Positions 8,647 through 16,772 of a stretch of DNA of 41,466 nucleotides are shown in pieces. Where the stretch lies: positions 1 through 41,466 of the forward strand of contig CAJUMA010000013.1 of the NCBI GenBank assembly GCA_910587065.1. Direction: 5' to 3'. The translations under genes were made by a program, and so were the position numbers. This stretch comes from an uncultured Bacilli bacterium (GTDB lineage: Bacteria; Bacillota_I; Bacilli_A; RF39; UBA660). The notes beneath the pieces were generated by a model. That model did no database searches, was not told the origin of the DNA, and was given only the letters and a program-made list of their open reading frames with translations. The first letter of the stretch is position 1, and each line of letters begins with the position of its first letter.

Positions 8647-8670
8647 CAAGTTGACTTGTTATTTTTTTTA
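8644..8670 (+). terminator. Intrinsic terminator after divIVA
   Basis: GCAAG-TTGA-CTTGT hairpin followed by eight T residues, beginning at the divIVA stop codon. Confidence 0.7.
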
Positions 8671-8692
8671 ATATTTTTAGAAAAGAGAAATT

Positions 8693-8786
8693 ATGAAAAC
8701 AAATTTGATGACTATACCAAACGTCTATTGCTGATGCCTTAAGTTTTATAGTTGCTATAATTATTTTTGCATCAGAGTATAAAGAA
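8693..8786 (+). pseudogene. Apparent frameshifted N-terminal segment of the following gene
   Basis: ATG 8693 has an upstream purine-rich AAAAGAG but its frame stops after 13 codons. Reading across frames gives a continuous plausible peptide: KFDDYTKR in one frame, then SIADALSFIVAIIIFASEYKELD in the frame of the kinase-like gene. The latter is open from after the TGA at 8709 right up to TTG 8787. One added base near 8699 and one near 8724 would join everything from ATG 8693 into the downstream gene. This looks like two single-base losses, either real decay or sequencing error. Confidence 0.4.
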
Positions 8787-9395
8787 TTGGATAAGAAAAA
8801 AGATACTGAGAATATCTTAATTGGTAATAATGTAAATGAAAATGGTAACTTTAATAAAATCATAACTATATCTCGTGAATATGGGAGTGGTGGAAGATTT
8901 GTTGCTAAAGTTTTAGGTGAGAAATTAGGTATTAAAGTTTATGATGCCGAACTTATTAGACTAACATCTAAAGAGACAGGATTTTCTTTAGATTATGTTC
9001 AGAAAAATGATCAATTAAAGAATAATTACTATGAAAATGATGATAGGATGTTTATTGCTGATAAAAATGTTATTAAAAAGTTAGCAAAAAACCCATGTAT
9101 AATTGTTGGAAGATGTGCAGATTATATTTTGAGTGATCACAAAAATGTCGTTAAAATATTTCTTTACAGTGATGAAAAAGGTAAAATGAATCGCGCTGTT
9201 AAATATTATGGCTTGAATAAGAATAATGCCAGGAAAGAGATTACTAGAATAAATAAGATGCATGCTAAACATTATAAATATTATACTAATCGCGAATGGA
9301 TGGATTTGAGTAACTATGATGCTTTATTTAATGTCGATAAATTTGGTATAGATGGCACTGTTGAAATCATAATTAAACTTGTAAGTGAAAAATAA
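8787..9395 (+). CDS. Cytidylate-kinase-like P-loop protein, N-terminus uncertain
   Basis: A P-loop NTPase of the cytidylate-kinase-like family (short, secreted-signal-free proteins related to Cmk). It begins with IITISREYGSGGRFVAKVLGEKL, whose core SREYGSGGR is the family's nucleotide-binding loop, and continues with IIVGRCADYIL and a basic lid region (RAVKYYGLN... KMHAKHYKYYTNREW). Members probably phosphorylate a nucleotide or related substrate, but the substrate is not established. The TTG start at 8787 has no good ribosome binding site, and the same frame continues open upstream with a hydrophobic helix. The true start is therefore likely ATG 8693 if two small indels are corrected. Ends at a bidirectional terminator shared with the convergent tetR gene. 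Confidence 0.75.
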   Translation: MDKKKDTENILIGNNVNENGNFNKIITISREYGSGGRFVAKVLGEKLGIKVYDAELIRLTSKETGFSLDYVQKNDQLKNNYYENDDRMFIADKNVIKKLAKNPCIIVGRCADYILSDHKNVVKIFLYSDEKGKMNRAVKYYGLNKNNARKEITRINKMHAKHYKYYTNREWMDLSNYDALFNVDKFGIDGTVEIIIKLVSEK

Positions 9396-9417
9396 GTAAT
9401 TGCTTATTATTTTTTAA
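9388..9417. terminator. Bidirectional terminator between convergent genes
   Basis: AATAAG-TAATTG-CTTATT stem (9391-9408) with A residues before and T residues after, so it works on both strands. It serves the kinase-like gene (+) and tetR (-). Confidence 0.75.
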
Positions 9418-9953
9418 AATATTTTTTTGATGATATCTTTCATATAGGTATTTATTTCATCGAGGGAATAATTTATTTCGCCTCTAAAATGTTTAATATA
9501 AAGGTTAGCACATCCATAAGTATAGAAGAGTAAATCAAGTTCATGGGTATTGTTTTTATTTAAGGTAATATCCAGCTTTTTACGAAGTAATTTAACAATT
9601 CTATCAGCATAAATTACAGCTTCTGTACTGGATAAAATCATAGAATATATGTATTCATTTTCCTTCAAATAATTGGTAATATCATCAAGACATTGATCAA
9701 AATCGTCACTAGTTTTTAAATCTTCAATACTTTTTCTTAAAACTTCTAATGTTTCATTTTGGATATCACCAGCCACTTCGTAAATATTGTCGTAGTGAGT
9801 ATAGAAGGAAGAACGAGTAATACCTGCACGTTCAACTAATTCTTTTACAGTTATATTTGATAATTCTTGCTTTTCGTGCATCAATTCGGCAAATGATTCT
9901 TTAATAATTTTTTTTGTTTTTCTTGATGAGGCATTTAAGTTTTTTACTTTCAT
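9414..9953 (-). CDS. TetR/AcrR-family transcriptional regulator
   Basis: A 179-aa TetR-type repressor. Its helix-turn-helix is ITVKELVERAGITRSSFYTHY (core VKELVERAGITRSSFYTHY, residues about 35-55), followed by a ligand/dimer domain without recognisable ligand signature. It is divergent from the MMPL exporter at 10132, a standard repressor-exporter pair, so it very likely represses that gene and itself. On the minus strand TATAAT (9978-9983) preceded at 16 bases by TTGTAC gives a good promoter overlapped by an imperfect palindrome. ATG 9953 follows GAAAGAAGTG. Confidence 0.9.
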   Translation of the reverse strand: MKVKNLNASSRKTKKIIKESFAELMHEKQELSNITVKELVERAGITRSSFYTHYDNIYEVAGDIQNETLEVLRKSIEDLKTSDDFDQCLDDITNYLKENEYIYSMILSSTEAVIYADRIVKLLRKKLDITLNKNNTHELDLLFYTYGCANLYIKHFRGEINYSLDEINTYMKDIIKKIF

Positions 9954-9977
9954 TAGTTAACACTTCTTTCTAAACAT

Positions 9978-10105
9978 ATTATAACATTATTTTGACAACG
10001 TACAATATTGGACAATGTAAAAATATACAAATATTTATACTTTGTCTAAATTTGTACACAAAAGCCTTTTGTGTACTGTTTTTTTATGAGTATATTGCAT
10101 ATAAT
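9978..10105. promoter_or_regulatory. Divergent tetR / MMPL promoter region with operator palindromes
   Basis: A perfect inverted repeat GTACACAAAAG-C-CTTTTGTGTAC occupies 10054-10076, ending just upstream of where the -35 of the MMPL promoter would lie (its -10, TATAAT, is at 10100-10105). A second, imperfect palindrome GTACAATATTGGAC (12/14) at 10000-10013 overlaps the -35 of tetR on the other strand. Direct repeats GACAACGTA (9994-10002) and GACAATGTA (10011-10019) flank it. These are good candidate TetR operators sharing the GTACA half-site. Confidence 0.65.
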
Positions 10106-10131
10106 GTCTTATGTTTGAAAGGAAGAGATTT

Positions 10132-13100
10132 ATGAAAAAAGTTAAAAATTCAATTATTAATTTTATAGTTGAGAAGAGATATTATATATTAGTTATTTTT
10201 ACAATTCTTGCGATATTTTCACTTTTTTTAAGTACAAAAGTAACTATAAATCATGATATCTCAGCGTATTTACCAGAGTCTTCCGAGACTAAGATAGGTA
10301 AAAATATAATGGATAAGAATTTTTCTTCAACTAAAGAAAGTACCCTTAATTTAATGTTTAAAGGATTAAAGGATGAAGAAAAAGACAATGTAAAAAAACA
10401 AATAGAAGAAATTACTGGAGTCAAAGAAGTATTGCATGATGATAGTAGTGAATATAACAAAGACGATTATGCTCTTTATCTCATTACAGTTGATGATAAG
10501 GAAGATTCGAAAACAGCTACTAATGTTTATAATGAGATATCTACTAAGTATCAAGATTATGAATTTTTTACTAGTGGTAATGTGTCAGAGTGGAATAAGC
10601 CAGTTTTACATTTATGGATTATCGCATTTGCAATTGTATCAGCCATGATTATCTTAATCATTATGTGTGAATCTTATATTGAACCATTTTTGTTTCTTTA
10701 TTCCATTGGCCTTGCAGTATTCCTTAATATGGGAACTAATATAATATTTTCAAGTGTCTCACATATTACTAATTCTATTGCTGCAATATTACAACTTGCT
10801 CTTTCAATGGACTATTCAATAATGTTAATGAACCGTTATAGTCAAGAAAGAAGTCATGAAAAAGATAAACTTAAATGTATGAAAGTTGCTTTAAATCATG
10901 CGACATCTTCTATTACTAGTAGTTCAGTTACAACTATTGTTGGTTTACTTGCATTAGTATTTATGAGTTTCACAATTGGTGCTGATTTAGGTTTTGTTTT
11001 AGCAAAGGGTGTTCTTTTAAGTTTAATAAGTATATTTCTTTCTTTACCAGCCTTAATATTATTATTTGATAAACTTATTTTAAAGACAAAGAAGAAAAGT
11101 TTAAATATAAGTATGAAACCAATTGGTTCATTTGTTTATAGATTTCGATATCCTGCATTAGTAATTTTTCTTGTATTATTTGGTGTTTCCTTCTTTTTAA
11201 AGGATGGGGTAGCTATTTTATACACTGGTACAGAAAATGATGAAATAGCATCAGTATTCAGTGAAAATAACCAAATCGCGATTATTTATAAAAATGAATT
11301 AGAAAGTAAAGTGGCTGATGCGATTAAAGACCTTGATAATGATAATATAAAACAAATATTAGCCGTTAGTAATACAATTGGTGGAGAATTAACTTATAAT
11401 CAAGTAAATGCTAAATTAGATGATTTAGGGTTAGATGTAAATGTTGATGATTATTTATTAAAACTTCTTTATTACAATTATTATAATAAAGATAAGAATA
11501 ATAAAATGACAGTTAATGAGTTTGTTAATTTTGTAAATAAAGAAATAATTAATAATAAAGATTTAAGTAAAAATATTGATTCTAAAATTAAAAAGAATAT
11601 AGATAAGTTATCTAACTTTAGTGATAAAACTAAAATTAATAAAAAAAGAAATGCAGAAGATATTGCTAATATTTTAGGTGTTGATGAGGCTTTAGTTAAT
11701 GATTTATTTATTTTATATAATGCTAAAAAAGTAACTAACAAGATGAGCATAGATGAACTTATTAGTTTTTTAGAAAAAGATGTTATACCAAATAAAAAAT
11801 ATAGTAGTATGTTAAGTACTGAACAAAAAGAAATGCTTAATAAAGTAAAGCCATTTACAAATAAAAAAGATATAAATACTCCATATAATGCTTTAACGCT
11901 TGCATCTATGTTTGGCTTAAGCGAAAAAGATGTCAAAAGCATAATGACTTTATACTATATGAATCAAGATAATAATATTAAATTGAGCTTAAATGAATTA
12001 TATAAAGGCGTAAATGAAATAACTACTTCAACTAATTATTTAAATGGTGTTGATTTAAGTTTATTTAATGAAATTAAAGTATTTATTGTTAACGAAAATA
12101 ATATCAATAATACGAAGTTAGATAGAAATGGTTTAAAACAAGTATTTAATTCCATAAATCCAAATATTGTTGATTCAGTATATACAGCATCTAAGTTACC
12201 TGATCAATATAAATTTACACCAAATGAATTTATTAAATTCGTTATAAATAATTTGAGTTCTTATATTAGTGAGCCTGATTTAAATAATTTAAAATTATTA
12301 AGTACTGTAATAGATGCTGTAAATAATAATACTAAATTTAGTGCAACAGAAATTTCTCATATATTTGGAATTGATACTAATATGGCATTTAAACTTTATA
12401 CTTTAATTGGAATGAATAAAAATCTTGAATTTAAATTATCTCCAAAAGTATTTGTAAGTGTTATATTAAATAATCAAAAATTATTAAATGGAAAAATTAG
12501 CAGTGATAATATACATACGTTAAATTTACTTAATACTGTTATGGATTCTGTAAATAATGGTAGTAAATATACAGCCGAATCTATAAGTATTGTGCTTGGA
12601 TTAAAAACAAGTGATATGAACCTTATATATTCTCTTTATAATAGTAAGACTACTAATTATAAAATGAGTTTAAATGATTTAGTAAATTTTATTTTAGATG
12701 ACGTAGTAAAGAATCCTAGTTATAAGAAAAATTTTGACAAAGATACTGTTACAAAATTAGAGGCATCAAAAAAAGTTATGTCTTCTTCTTTAAAAAAAGA
12801 AAAGTTAGAATTTTCAAAAATTTATATGATGCTTTCAAAACTTACATCATCTTTAGATAAAGATTTAGTAAAATTAGTCTATATTTATAATGGATCAATA
12901 AAGCATTTTGATGAAAGTAGTAAATTAACTTTAGAACAACTTGTTAATTATTTAAATAAAGATATATTAAATGATGATATTTTTAAAGACTTTTTAGATA
13001 CTGATTTAAAGAATAAAATAAAAGATGCTGATACTAAAATTAGTGATGCTAAGAAGTTACTTGTAAGTGATGAATATTCAAGAGTTATTTTAAATACTAA

Positions 13101-13722
13101 GTATAACTTTGAAGGGGAAGAGACTTTTACTTTTCTAAAAGCATTAAAAGATAAATTAGATGGTGAAGGAATTTATGTTATTGGGGACTCACCGATGGCT
13201 TATGAGATGAGTGAAAGTTTTAATGATGAACTTGATTTTATTACTGTTTTAACAATGATTGCTATATTTGTTGTTGTAGCAATCACATTTAAATCTATTG
13301 TTATTCCGTTTATTTTAGTTTTAGTTATCGAGTGTGCTGTTTATCTTACAATGAGCTATCTTTCTTTAACTAATACAAGTGTTTATTTTATATCACTTTT
13401 AATTGTTCAAAGTATTTTAATGGGAGCAACAATTGATTATGCTATTGTTTATACAACTTACTATATTGAAATACGTAAAAAAGGCAAGAATATTAAAGCG
13501 GCTTTAATAGAATCTTATAATAAATCAATACATACAATTCTTTGTTCTTCCTCAATACTTGTTATTGTAACTTTAATTGTTGGTAATTTTGCATCGTTAA
13601 TTGCTGCTAAAATTTGTATGACTTTATCAAAAGGTTCATTGTGTGCGGCTTTACTTATATTGTTTATATTGCCACCTATTTTAGCTGTATGTGATAAGCT
13701 AATAATTAAAGAAAGCAAATAG
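10132..13722 (+). CDS. MMPL/RND-superfamily exporter with a large repeat-containing insert
   Basis: A 1196-aa membrane exporter of the MMPL (RND) superfamily, likely proton-driven export of a lipid or hydrophobic compound. An N-terminal membrane helix (YYILVIFTILAIFSLFL, about 17-35) is followed by an external domain (DISAYLPESSETKIG). The first membrane block lies at about 160-345 with the proton-relay motif ALSMDYSIMLMNRYSQER, and the second at about 1035-1190 with MGATIDYAIVYTTYYIEIR. Between them sits an unusually long external insert (about 365-1000) carrying seven copies of a helical motif like KMSLNDLVNFI, spaced about 75-87 residues. ATG 10132 follows AAGGAAG; the ATG at 10111 has no such site. 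Divergent TetR gene and flanking operators suggest inducible expression. Confidence 0.88.
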   Translation: MKKVKNSIINFIVEKRYYILVIFTILAIFSLFLSTKVTINHDISAYLPESSETKIGKNIMDKNFSSTKESTLNLMFKGLKDEEKDNVKKQIEEITGVKEVLHDDSSEYNKDDYALYLITVDDKEDSKTATNVYNEISTKYQDYEFFTSGNVSEWNKPVLHLWIIAFAIVSAMIILIIMCESYIEPFLFLYSIGLAVFLNMGTNIIFSSVSHITNSIAAILQLALSMDYSIMLMNRYSQERSHEKDKLKCMKVALNHATSSITSSSVTTIVGLLALVFMSFTIGADLGFVLAKGVLLSLISIFLSLPALILLFDKLILKTKKKSLNISMKPIGSFVYRFRYPALVIFLVLFGVSFFLKDGVAILYTGTENDEIASVFSENNQIAIIYKNELESKVADAIKDLDNDNIKQILAVSNTIGGELTYNQVNAKLDDLGLDVNVDDYLLKLLYYNYYNKDKNNKMTVNEFVNFVNKEIINNKDLSKNIDSKIKKNIDKLSNFSDKTKINKKRNAEDIANILGVDEALVNDLFILYNAKKVTNKMSIDELISFLEKDVIPNKKYSSMLSTEQKEMLNKVKPFTNKKDINTPYNALTLASMFGLSEKDVKSIMTLYYMNQDNNIKLSLNELYKGVNEITTSTNYLNGVDLSLFNEIKVFIVNENNINNTKLDRNGLKQVFNSINPNIVDSVYTASKLPDQYKFTPNEFIKFVINNLSSYISEPDLNNLKLLSTVIDAVNNNTKFSATEISHIFGIDTNMAFKLYTLIGMNKNLEFKLSPKVFVSVILNNQKLLNGKISSDNIHTLNLLNTVMDSVNNGSKYTAESISIVLGLKTSDMNLIYSLYNSKTTNYKMSLNDLVNFILDDVVKNPSYKKNFDKDTVTKLEASKKVMSSSLKKEKLEFSKIYMMLSKLTSSLDKDLVKLVYIYNGSIKHFDESSKLTLEQLVNYLNKDILNDDIFKDFLDTDLKNKIKDADTKISDAKKLLVSDEYSRVILNTKYNFEGEETFTFLKALKDKLDGEGIYVIGDSPMAYEMSESFNDELDFITVLTMIAIFVVVAITFKSIVIPFILVLVIECAVYLTMSYLSLTNTSVYFISLLIVQSILMGATIDYAIVYTTYYIEIRKKGKNIKAALIESYNKSIHTILCSSSILVIVTLIVGNFASLIAAKICMTLSKGSLCAALLILFILPPILAVCDKLIIKESK

Positions 13723-13754
13723 AATTGACTTAAATAGTTGATTCTATTTTTTTC
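13718..13754 (+). terminator. Intrinsic terminator after the MMPL gene
   Basis: AATAGAATTGAC pairs with GTTGATTCTATT around a TTAAATA loop, then seven T residues. Confidence 0.85.
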
Positions 13755-13867
13755 ATGTTTCGAAATATGACAAAAAAGTAGAAAGAATAAGCTATTCAAA
13801 CTAATTTAAGTTATGTAAAAGTAGTGTACAAATTAAGTATTCTTGATAGTTTTTGGATGCCAAACAC

Positions 13868-13921
13868 TTGTACAAAAAAAAAAAAAAAAAATGCTACAAT
13901 CAAGATAGGCAAGTACGCCTA
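13868..13921 (+). promoter_or_regulatory. Promoter with an A18 spacer tract and a 5' leader hairpin
   Basis: TTGTAC (13868-13873) is followed by 18 consecutive A residues (13874-13891), then TGC and TACAAT (13895-13900), an extended -10. As sequenced, the -35 to -10 spacer is 21 bases, too long for good sigma-A recognition; 14 or 15 A residues would give the optimal 17-18. The leader carries a small hairpin TAGGC-AAGTAC-GCCTA (13906-13921) directly before the GAAGGAG ribosome binding site. Confidence 0.75.
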
Positions 13922-13935
13922 GAAGGAGAATGTTT

Positions 13936-15828
13936 ATGAAAAGAAGAAATGTAACTTTATTGGTGTTTATACTAGCAATAGGCTTTGCTTCTGTCAGTAC
14001 AACACTCGTATTAAATGGAACATTAAATTTAGGATTTAATGTAGCAGAATTTGATGCAGATGTTATTTTCACAAGAGCGGTAACACCTTATGGAAATGCA
14101 GCTGTTGCAGAATCGAAAAAGATAATAACTTTTGAAACAGAAAGGTTAGAAAATGTTAATGATAAAGCTAATCTTGAATTTGATATAACAAATAAAAGTC
14201 GAGATTATGATGCAAGTGTCGAAATAAGTTGTGGTTTAACAAAAGAGTTTACCTCATTTAGCGAATATGTAACAATTGAAATAGATTTAAATAATCCTTT
14301 TGAATTAACAGCAGGTAGTACAAAGCGAGGAAATTTAACTGTTGAATTAGTAAAAGCTTATAATGAATCTTTAGATGAGGAAATAGAATTTGAATGTAGA
14401 TTAATAGCAACACCAATTGAAAGGGATACATTAGGAAGTGTTTATGAAGCTCCTGAGGTTTATAAAGAACCTATTTTAAATGGAGCGGACCCTGTATTGA
14501 TGTCAGGAAAAACAAGAGATGCATCAAGTGAACTGATACCTGTTATGATAGATAATAAGGGAGTAGTCACATATGCCGATGTGAAAGAAGAATGGTATAA
14601 TTATGAAAATAAAGAATGGGCAAATGCAGTAATACTTGTTGATAACCCATCCAAAGAATATAATGTTGGAAATATTATAAAAGAGAGTGATATTGAATCC
14701 TATTTTGTTTGGATACCTAAATATTCTTATCAATTATGGGATATAGGTAACTATAATTCATTAACAGAAGTTGATGAAGAAAAAGTCCATGAAATACCAA
14801 TTAGATTTGGATTATCAGAGACAGATGATTTAAATGAGGGAGAATGTACAACTCCAATGAATGAAGAAAGAACTCAAGCTTTAAGTGGAGAGACAGGTAA
14901 TTGTCAAGTAGGAGATTATATGACTCATCCCTCATTCATAAGTATGAACACTAATGGCTTATGGGTTGGTAAATTTGAAACAGGATATAAAGGGGAAACT
15001 CCTGGAAATATAAATTCTTCTGATAAAGTTCAAATTAAACCTAATGTTTATAGTTGGGGAAGTATTCAGATAGTTAATGCACATCTTACAAGTTATAATT
15101 ACAAAAGAGAAATGGACTCTCACATGATGAAAAATACTGAATGGGGAGCAGTAGCATATTTACAACATAGTCAATATGGAAGTGCTAAAAGTGTAAGAAA
15201 TAATAACAATACAGCTTATATAACAGGATATGCAGCCGTAAATGAGCCAACATTAGGTTGTGGAGCTTATACGGAACACGAAAGAACAAATCTTGGATTA
15301 GATGGAGAAAAAACAATTAATTATAATAACCCTGGTTCTCAGGTTGCAAGTACTACAGGTAATTATTCAGGAATTTATGATATGAGTGGAGGACAATTTG
15401 AGTATACACTTTCTTTTATGAAAGATAGAGAAACAGGATTTATAACGGGAAGATCTAGTTCTTTAAATTCGGGATTCTCTGGTAAATATGTTAACGGTAG
15501 CATTACTACTACGGGTACTGATATTCCTGAATCAAAATATTGGGATATGTATTCATATTGGAGTAATGATGTGGATTATAGAAATCGTATTTTAGGTGAT
15601 GCGACTGGAGAAATAGGGCCATTTGCCTCTAAAGCCTATAGTACAGATACGAGAAAAATTAGTTCTTGGTATGAAGATGAAAGTAGAATGTTTCCATCAA
15701 CCGTTATTCCTTTTACAATACGTGGAGGAGATGTAAGACGTGGAGTTGGAGCAGGAATATTTACAACTGATAATCACAATATTGAGGGAACTTATTATTA
15801 CGGATTTAGAATTGTTCTTGCTATATAA
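13936..15828 (+). CDS. Secreted surface protein with C-terminal FGE / C-type-lectin-like fold
   Basis: A 630-aa exported protein. Residues 5-22 (NVTLLVFILAIGFASVSTT) form a signal or anchor segment. The first 150 residues form a beta-rich region like other secreted proteins of gut Firmicutes, followed by a linker (VPVMIDNKG-like) and VWIPKYSYQLW near 257. The C-terminal half has a formylglycine-generating-enzyme / C-type-lectin-like layout: YDMSGGQFEYT near 480 corresponds to the usual YDMxGNVWEW, and IRGGDVRRG...YGFRIVLAI ends the chain as in that fold. Catalytic cysteines of true formylglycine enzymes are not apparent, so a binding role is more likely. ATG 13936 is chosen with GAAGGAG eight bases upstream. 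Expression is probably phase-variable through the A18 promoter tract. Confidence 0.7.
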   Translation: MKRRNVTLLVFILAIGFASVSTTLVLNGTLNLGFNVAEFDADVIFTRAVTPYGNAAVAESKKIITFETERLENVNDKANLEFDITNKSRDYDASVEISCGLTKEFTSFSEYVTIEIDLNNPFELTAGSTKRGNLTVELVKAYNESLDEEIEFECRLIATPIERDTLGSVYEAPEVYKEPILNGADPVLMSGKTRDASSELIPVMIDNKGVVTYADVKEEWYNYENKEWANAVILVDNPSKEYNVGNIIKESDIESYFVWIPKYSYQLWDIGNYNSLTEVDEEKVHEIPIRFGLSETDDLNEGECTTPMNEERTQALSGETGNCQVGDYMTHPSFISMNTNGLWVGKFETGYKGETPGNINSSDKVQIKPNVYSWGSIQIVNAHLTSYNYKREMDSHMMKNTEWGAVAYLQHSQYGSAKSVRNNNNTAYITGYAAVNEPTLGCGAYTEHERTNLGLDGEKTINYNNPGSQVASTTGNYSGIYDMSGGQFEYTLSFMKDRETGFITGRSSSLNSGFSGKYVNGSITTTGTDIPESKYWDMYSYWSNDVDYRNRILGDATGEIGPFASKAYSTDTRKISSWYEDESRMFPSTVIPFTIRGGDVRRGVGAGIFTTDNHNIEGTYYYGFRIVLAI

Positions 15829-15855
15829 AATAAAAACAAATATAGAATTTATCTA

Positions 15856-15882
15856 AGACTACCTTATGGTAGTTTCTTTTTA
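15856..15882 (+). terminator. Intrinsic terminator
   Basis: ACTACC-TTAT-GGTAGT hairpin followed by a T-rich stretch. Confidence 0.75.
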
Positions 15883-15911
15883 TTTGTGATAAAATTGAAT
15901 TGGTGATACTT

Positions 15912-16772
15912 ATGTATAAAGTAGTTAAAAATGAGATGATAAGTGAAGGTATATACCTACTTGAAGTCATAGCTCCTTTAGTTGTAAAAAAATGTTTGCC
16001 AGGACAGTTTTGTATTGTGATGGCTAATGAGACTTCAGAACGCATACCTTTAACTATTTATAAATATGATAGAGATACATTTATTTTAAGTATGATTTAT
16101 CAAGTTGTTGGTGCGTCAACTTTAGAGTTAACTTCTCTTAAAGATGAGATATACTCAGTAGTGGGTCCTTTAGGTAATCCAAGTGAACTTGTAATAAATG
16201 TAGATACTTTAAAAAACAAACGTGTTTTATTTGTGGCTGGAGGCGTGGGCATTGCTCCAGTTATGCCACAAATAACTTATTTAATATCTCATGGAGTTTT
16301 ATGCGATTTAGTGTATGGAGCGAAAACAAAAAAGCTTATTATATTAGAAGATGAAATAAAAAAGATTGCTTGTGATTATGTCATTATGACAGATGATGGA
16401 AGTTATGGCAAGAAAGGGACAGTAGTTGATGCCATGGACAATCTAGAAAAGTATGATGAATGTGTGGCTATTGGTCCAGTTGTGATGATGAAGTATGTTT
16501 CTTTAAAAACTAAAGATAAGGTGCCTACCATTGTTAGTATGAATCCAATTATGGTAGATGGCACGGGTATGTGTGGTGCTTGTAGACTTATTGTTGATGG
16601 TGAAGTTAAATTTGCTTGTGTTGATGGACCAGAGTTTGATGGACATCAATTGGACTTTGATTTAGCAATAGAAAGAATGAATATTTACAAGACTTTTGAA
16701 GGAAGAAAATATTTAGAAATGCTTGAAGGAAAAACGCATCATGGTGGTTGTGGAGAGTGTAATCATGAATAA
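15912..16772 (+). CDS. nfnA: NfnA: FAD/NAD-binding [2Fe-2S] subunit of ferredoxin:NADP oxidoreductase
   Basis: A 286-aa protein of the dihydroorotate-dehydrogenase electron-transfer / sulfide dehydrogenase beta family. The FAD domain contains RIPLTIY and the NAD site reads FVAGGVGIAPVMPQITYL. The C-terminal [2Fe-2S] cysteines are in GTGMCGACRLIV and FACVDGPEFDGHQ, typical for this family. Paired with the next gene, it forms NfnAB, which couples exergonic NADP reduction by ferredoxin to reduction by NADH (electron bifurcation) in the cytoplasm of anaerobes. ATG 15912 has GGTGAT four bases upstream; a TTG at 15900 is less likely. TAAAAT at 15890-15895 is a candidate -10. The stop overlaps the next gene's start, so the two are translationally coupled. 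Confidence 0.92.
   Translation: MYKVVKNEMISEGIYLLEVIAPLVVKKCLPGQFCIVMANETSERIPLTIYKYDRDTFILSMIYQVVGASTLELTSLKDEIYSVVGPLGNPSELVINVDTLKNKRVLFVAGGVGIAPVMPQITYLISHGVLCDLVYGAKTKKLIILEDEIKKIACDYVIMTDDGSYGKKGTVVDAMDNLEKYDECVAIGPVVMMKYVSLKTKDKVPTIVSMNPIMVDGTGMCGACRLIVDGEVKFACVDGPEFDGHQLDFDLAIERMNIYKTFEGRKYLEMLEGKTHHGGCGECNHE

Noticed and set aside
9414..9953. Open frames on the opposite strand of several large genes (for example in the 3100-3440 and 11480-11940 intervals)
   Set aside because: They mirror AT-rich, low-complexity coding sequence, have no ribosome binding sites and encode compositionally odd peptides.
10054..10080. Perfect inverted repeat followed by a T run as a terminator
   Set aside because: Nothing is transcribed toward it on the + strand after the bidirectional terminator at 9388-9417. 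Its position at the divergent promoter makes an operator more likely, although it could act as both.
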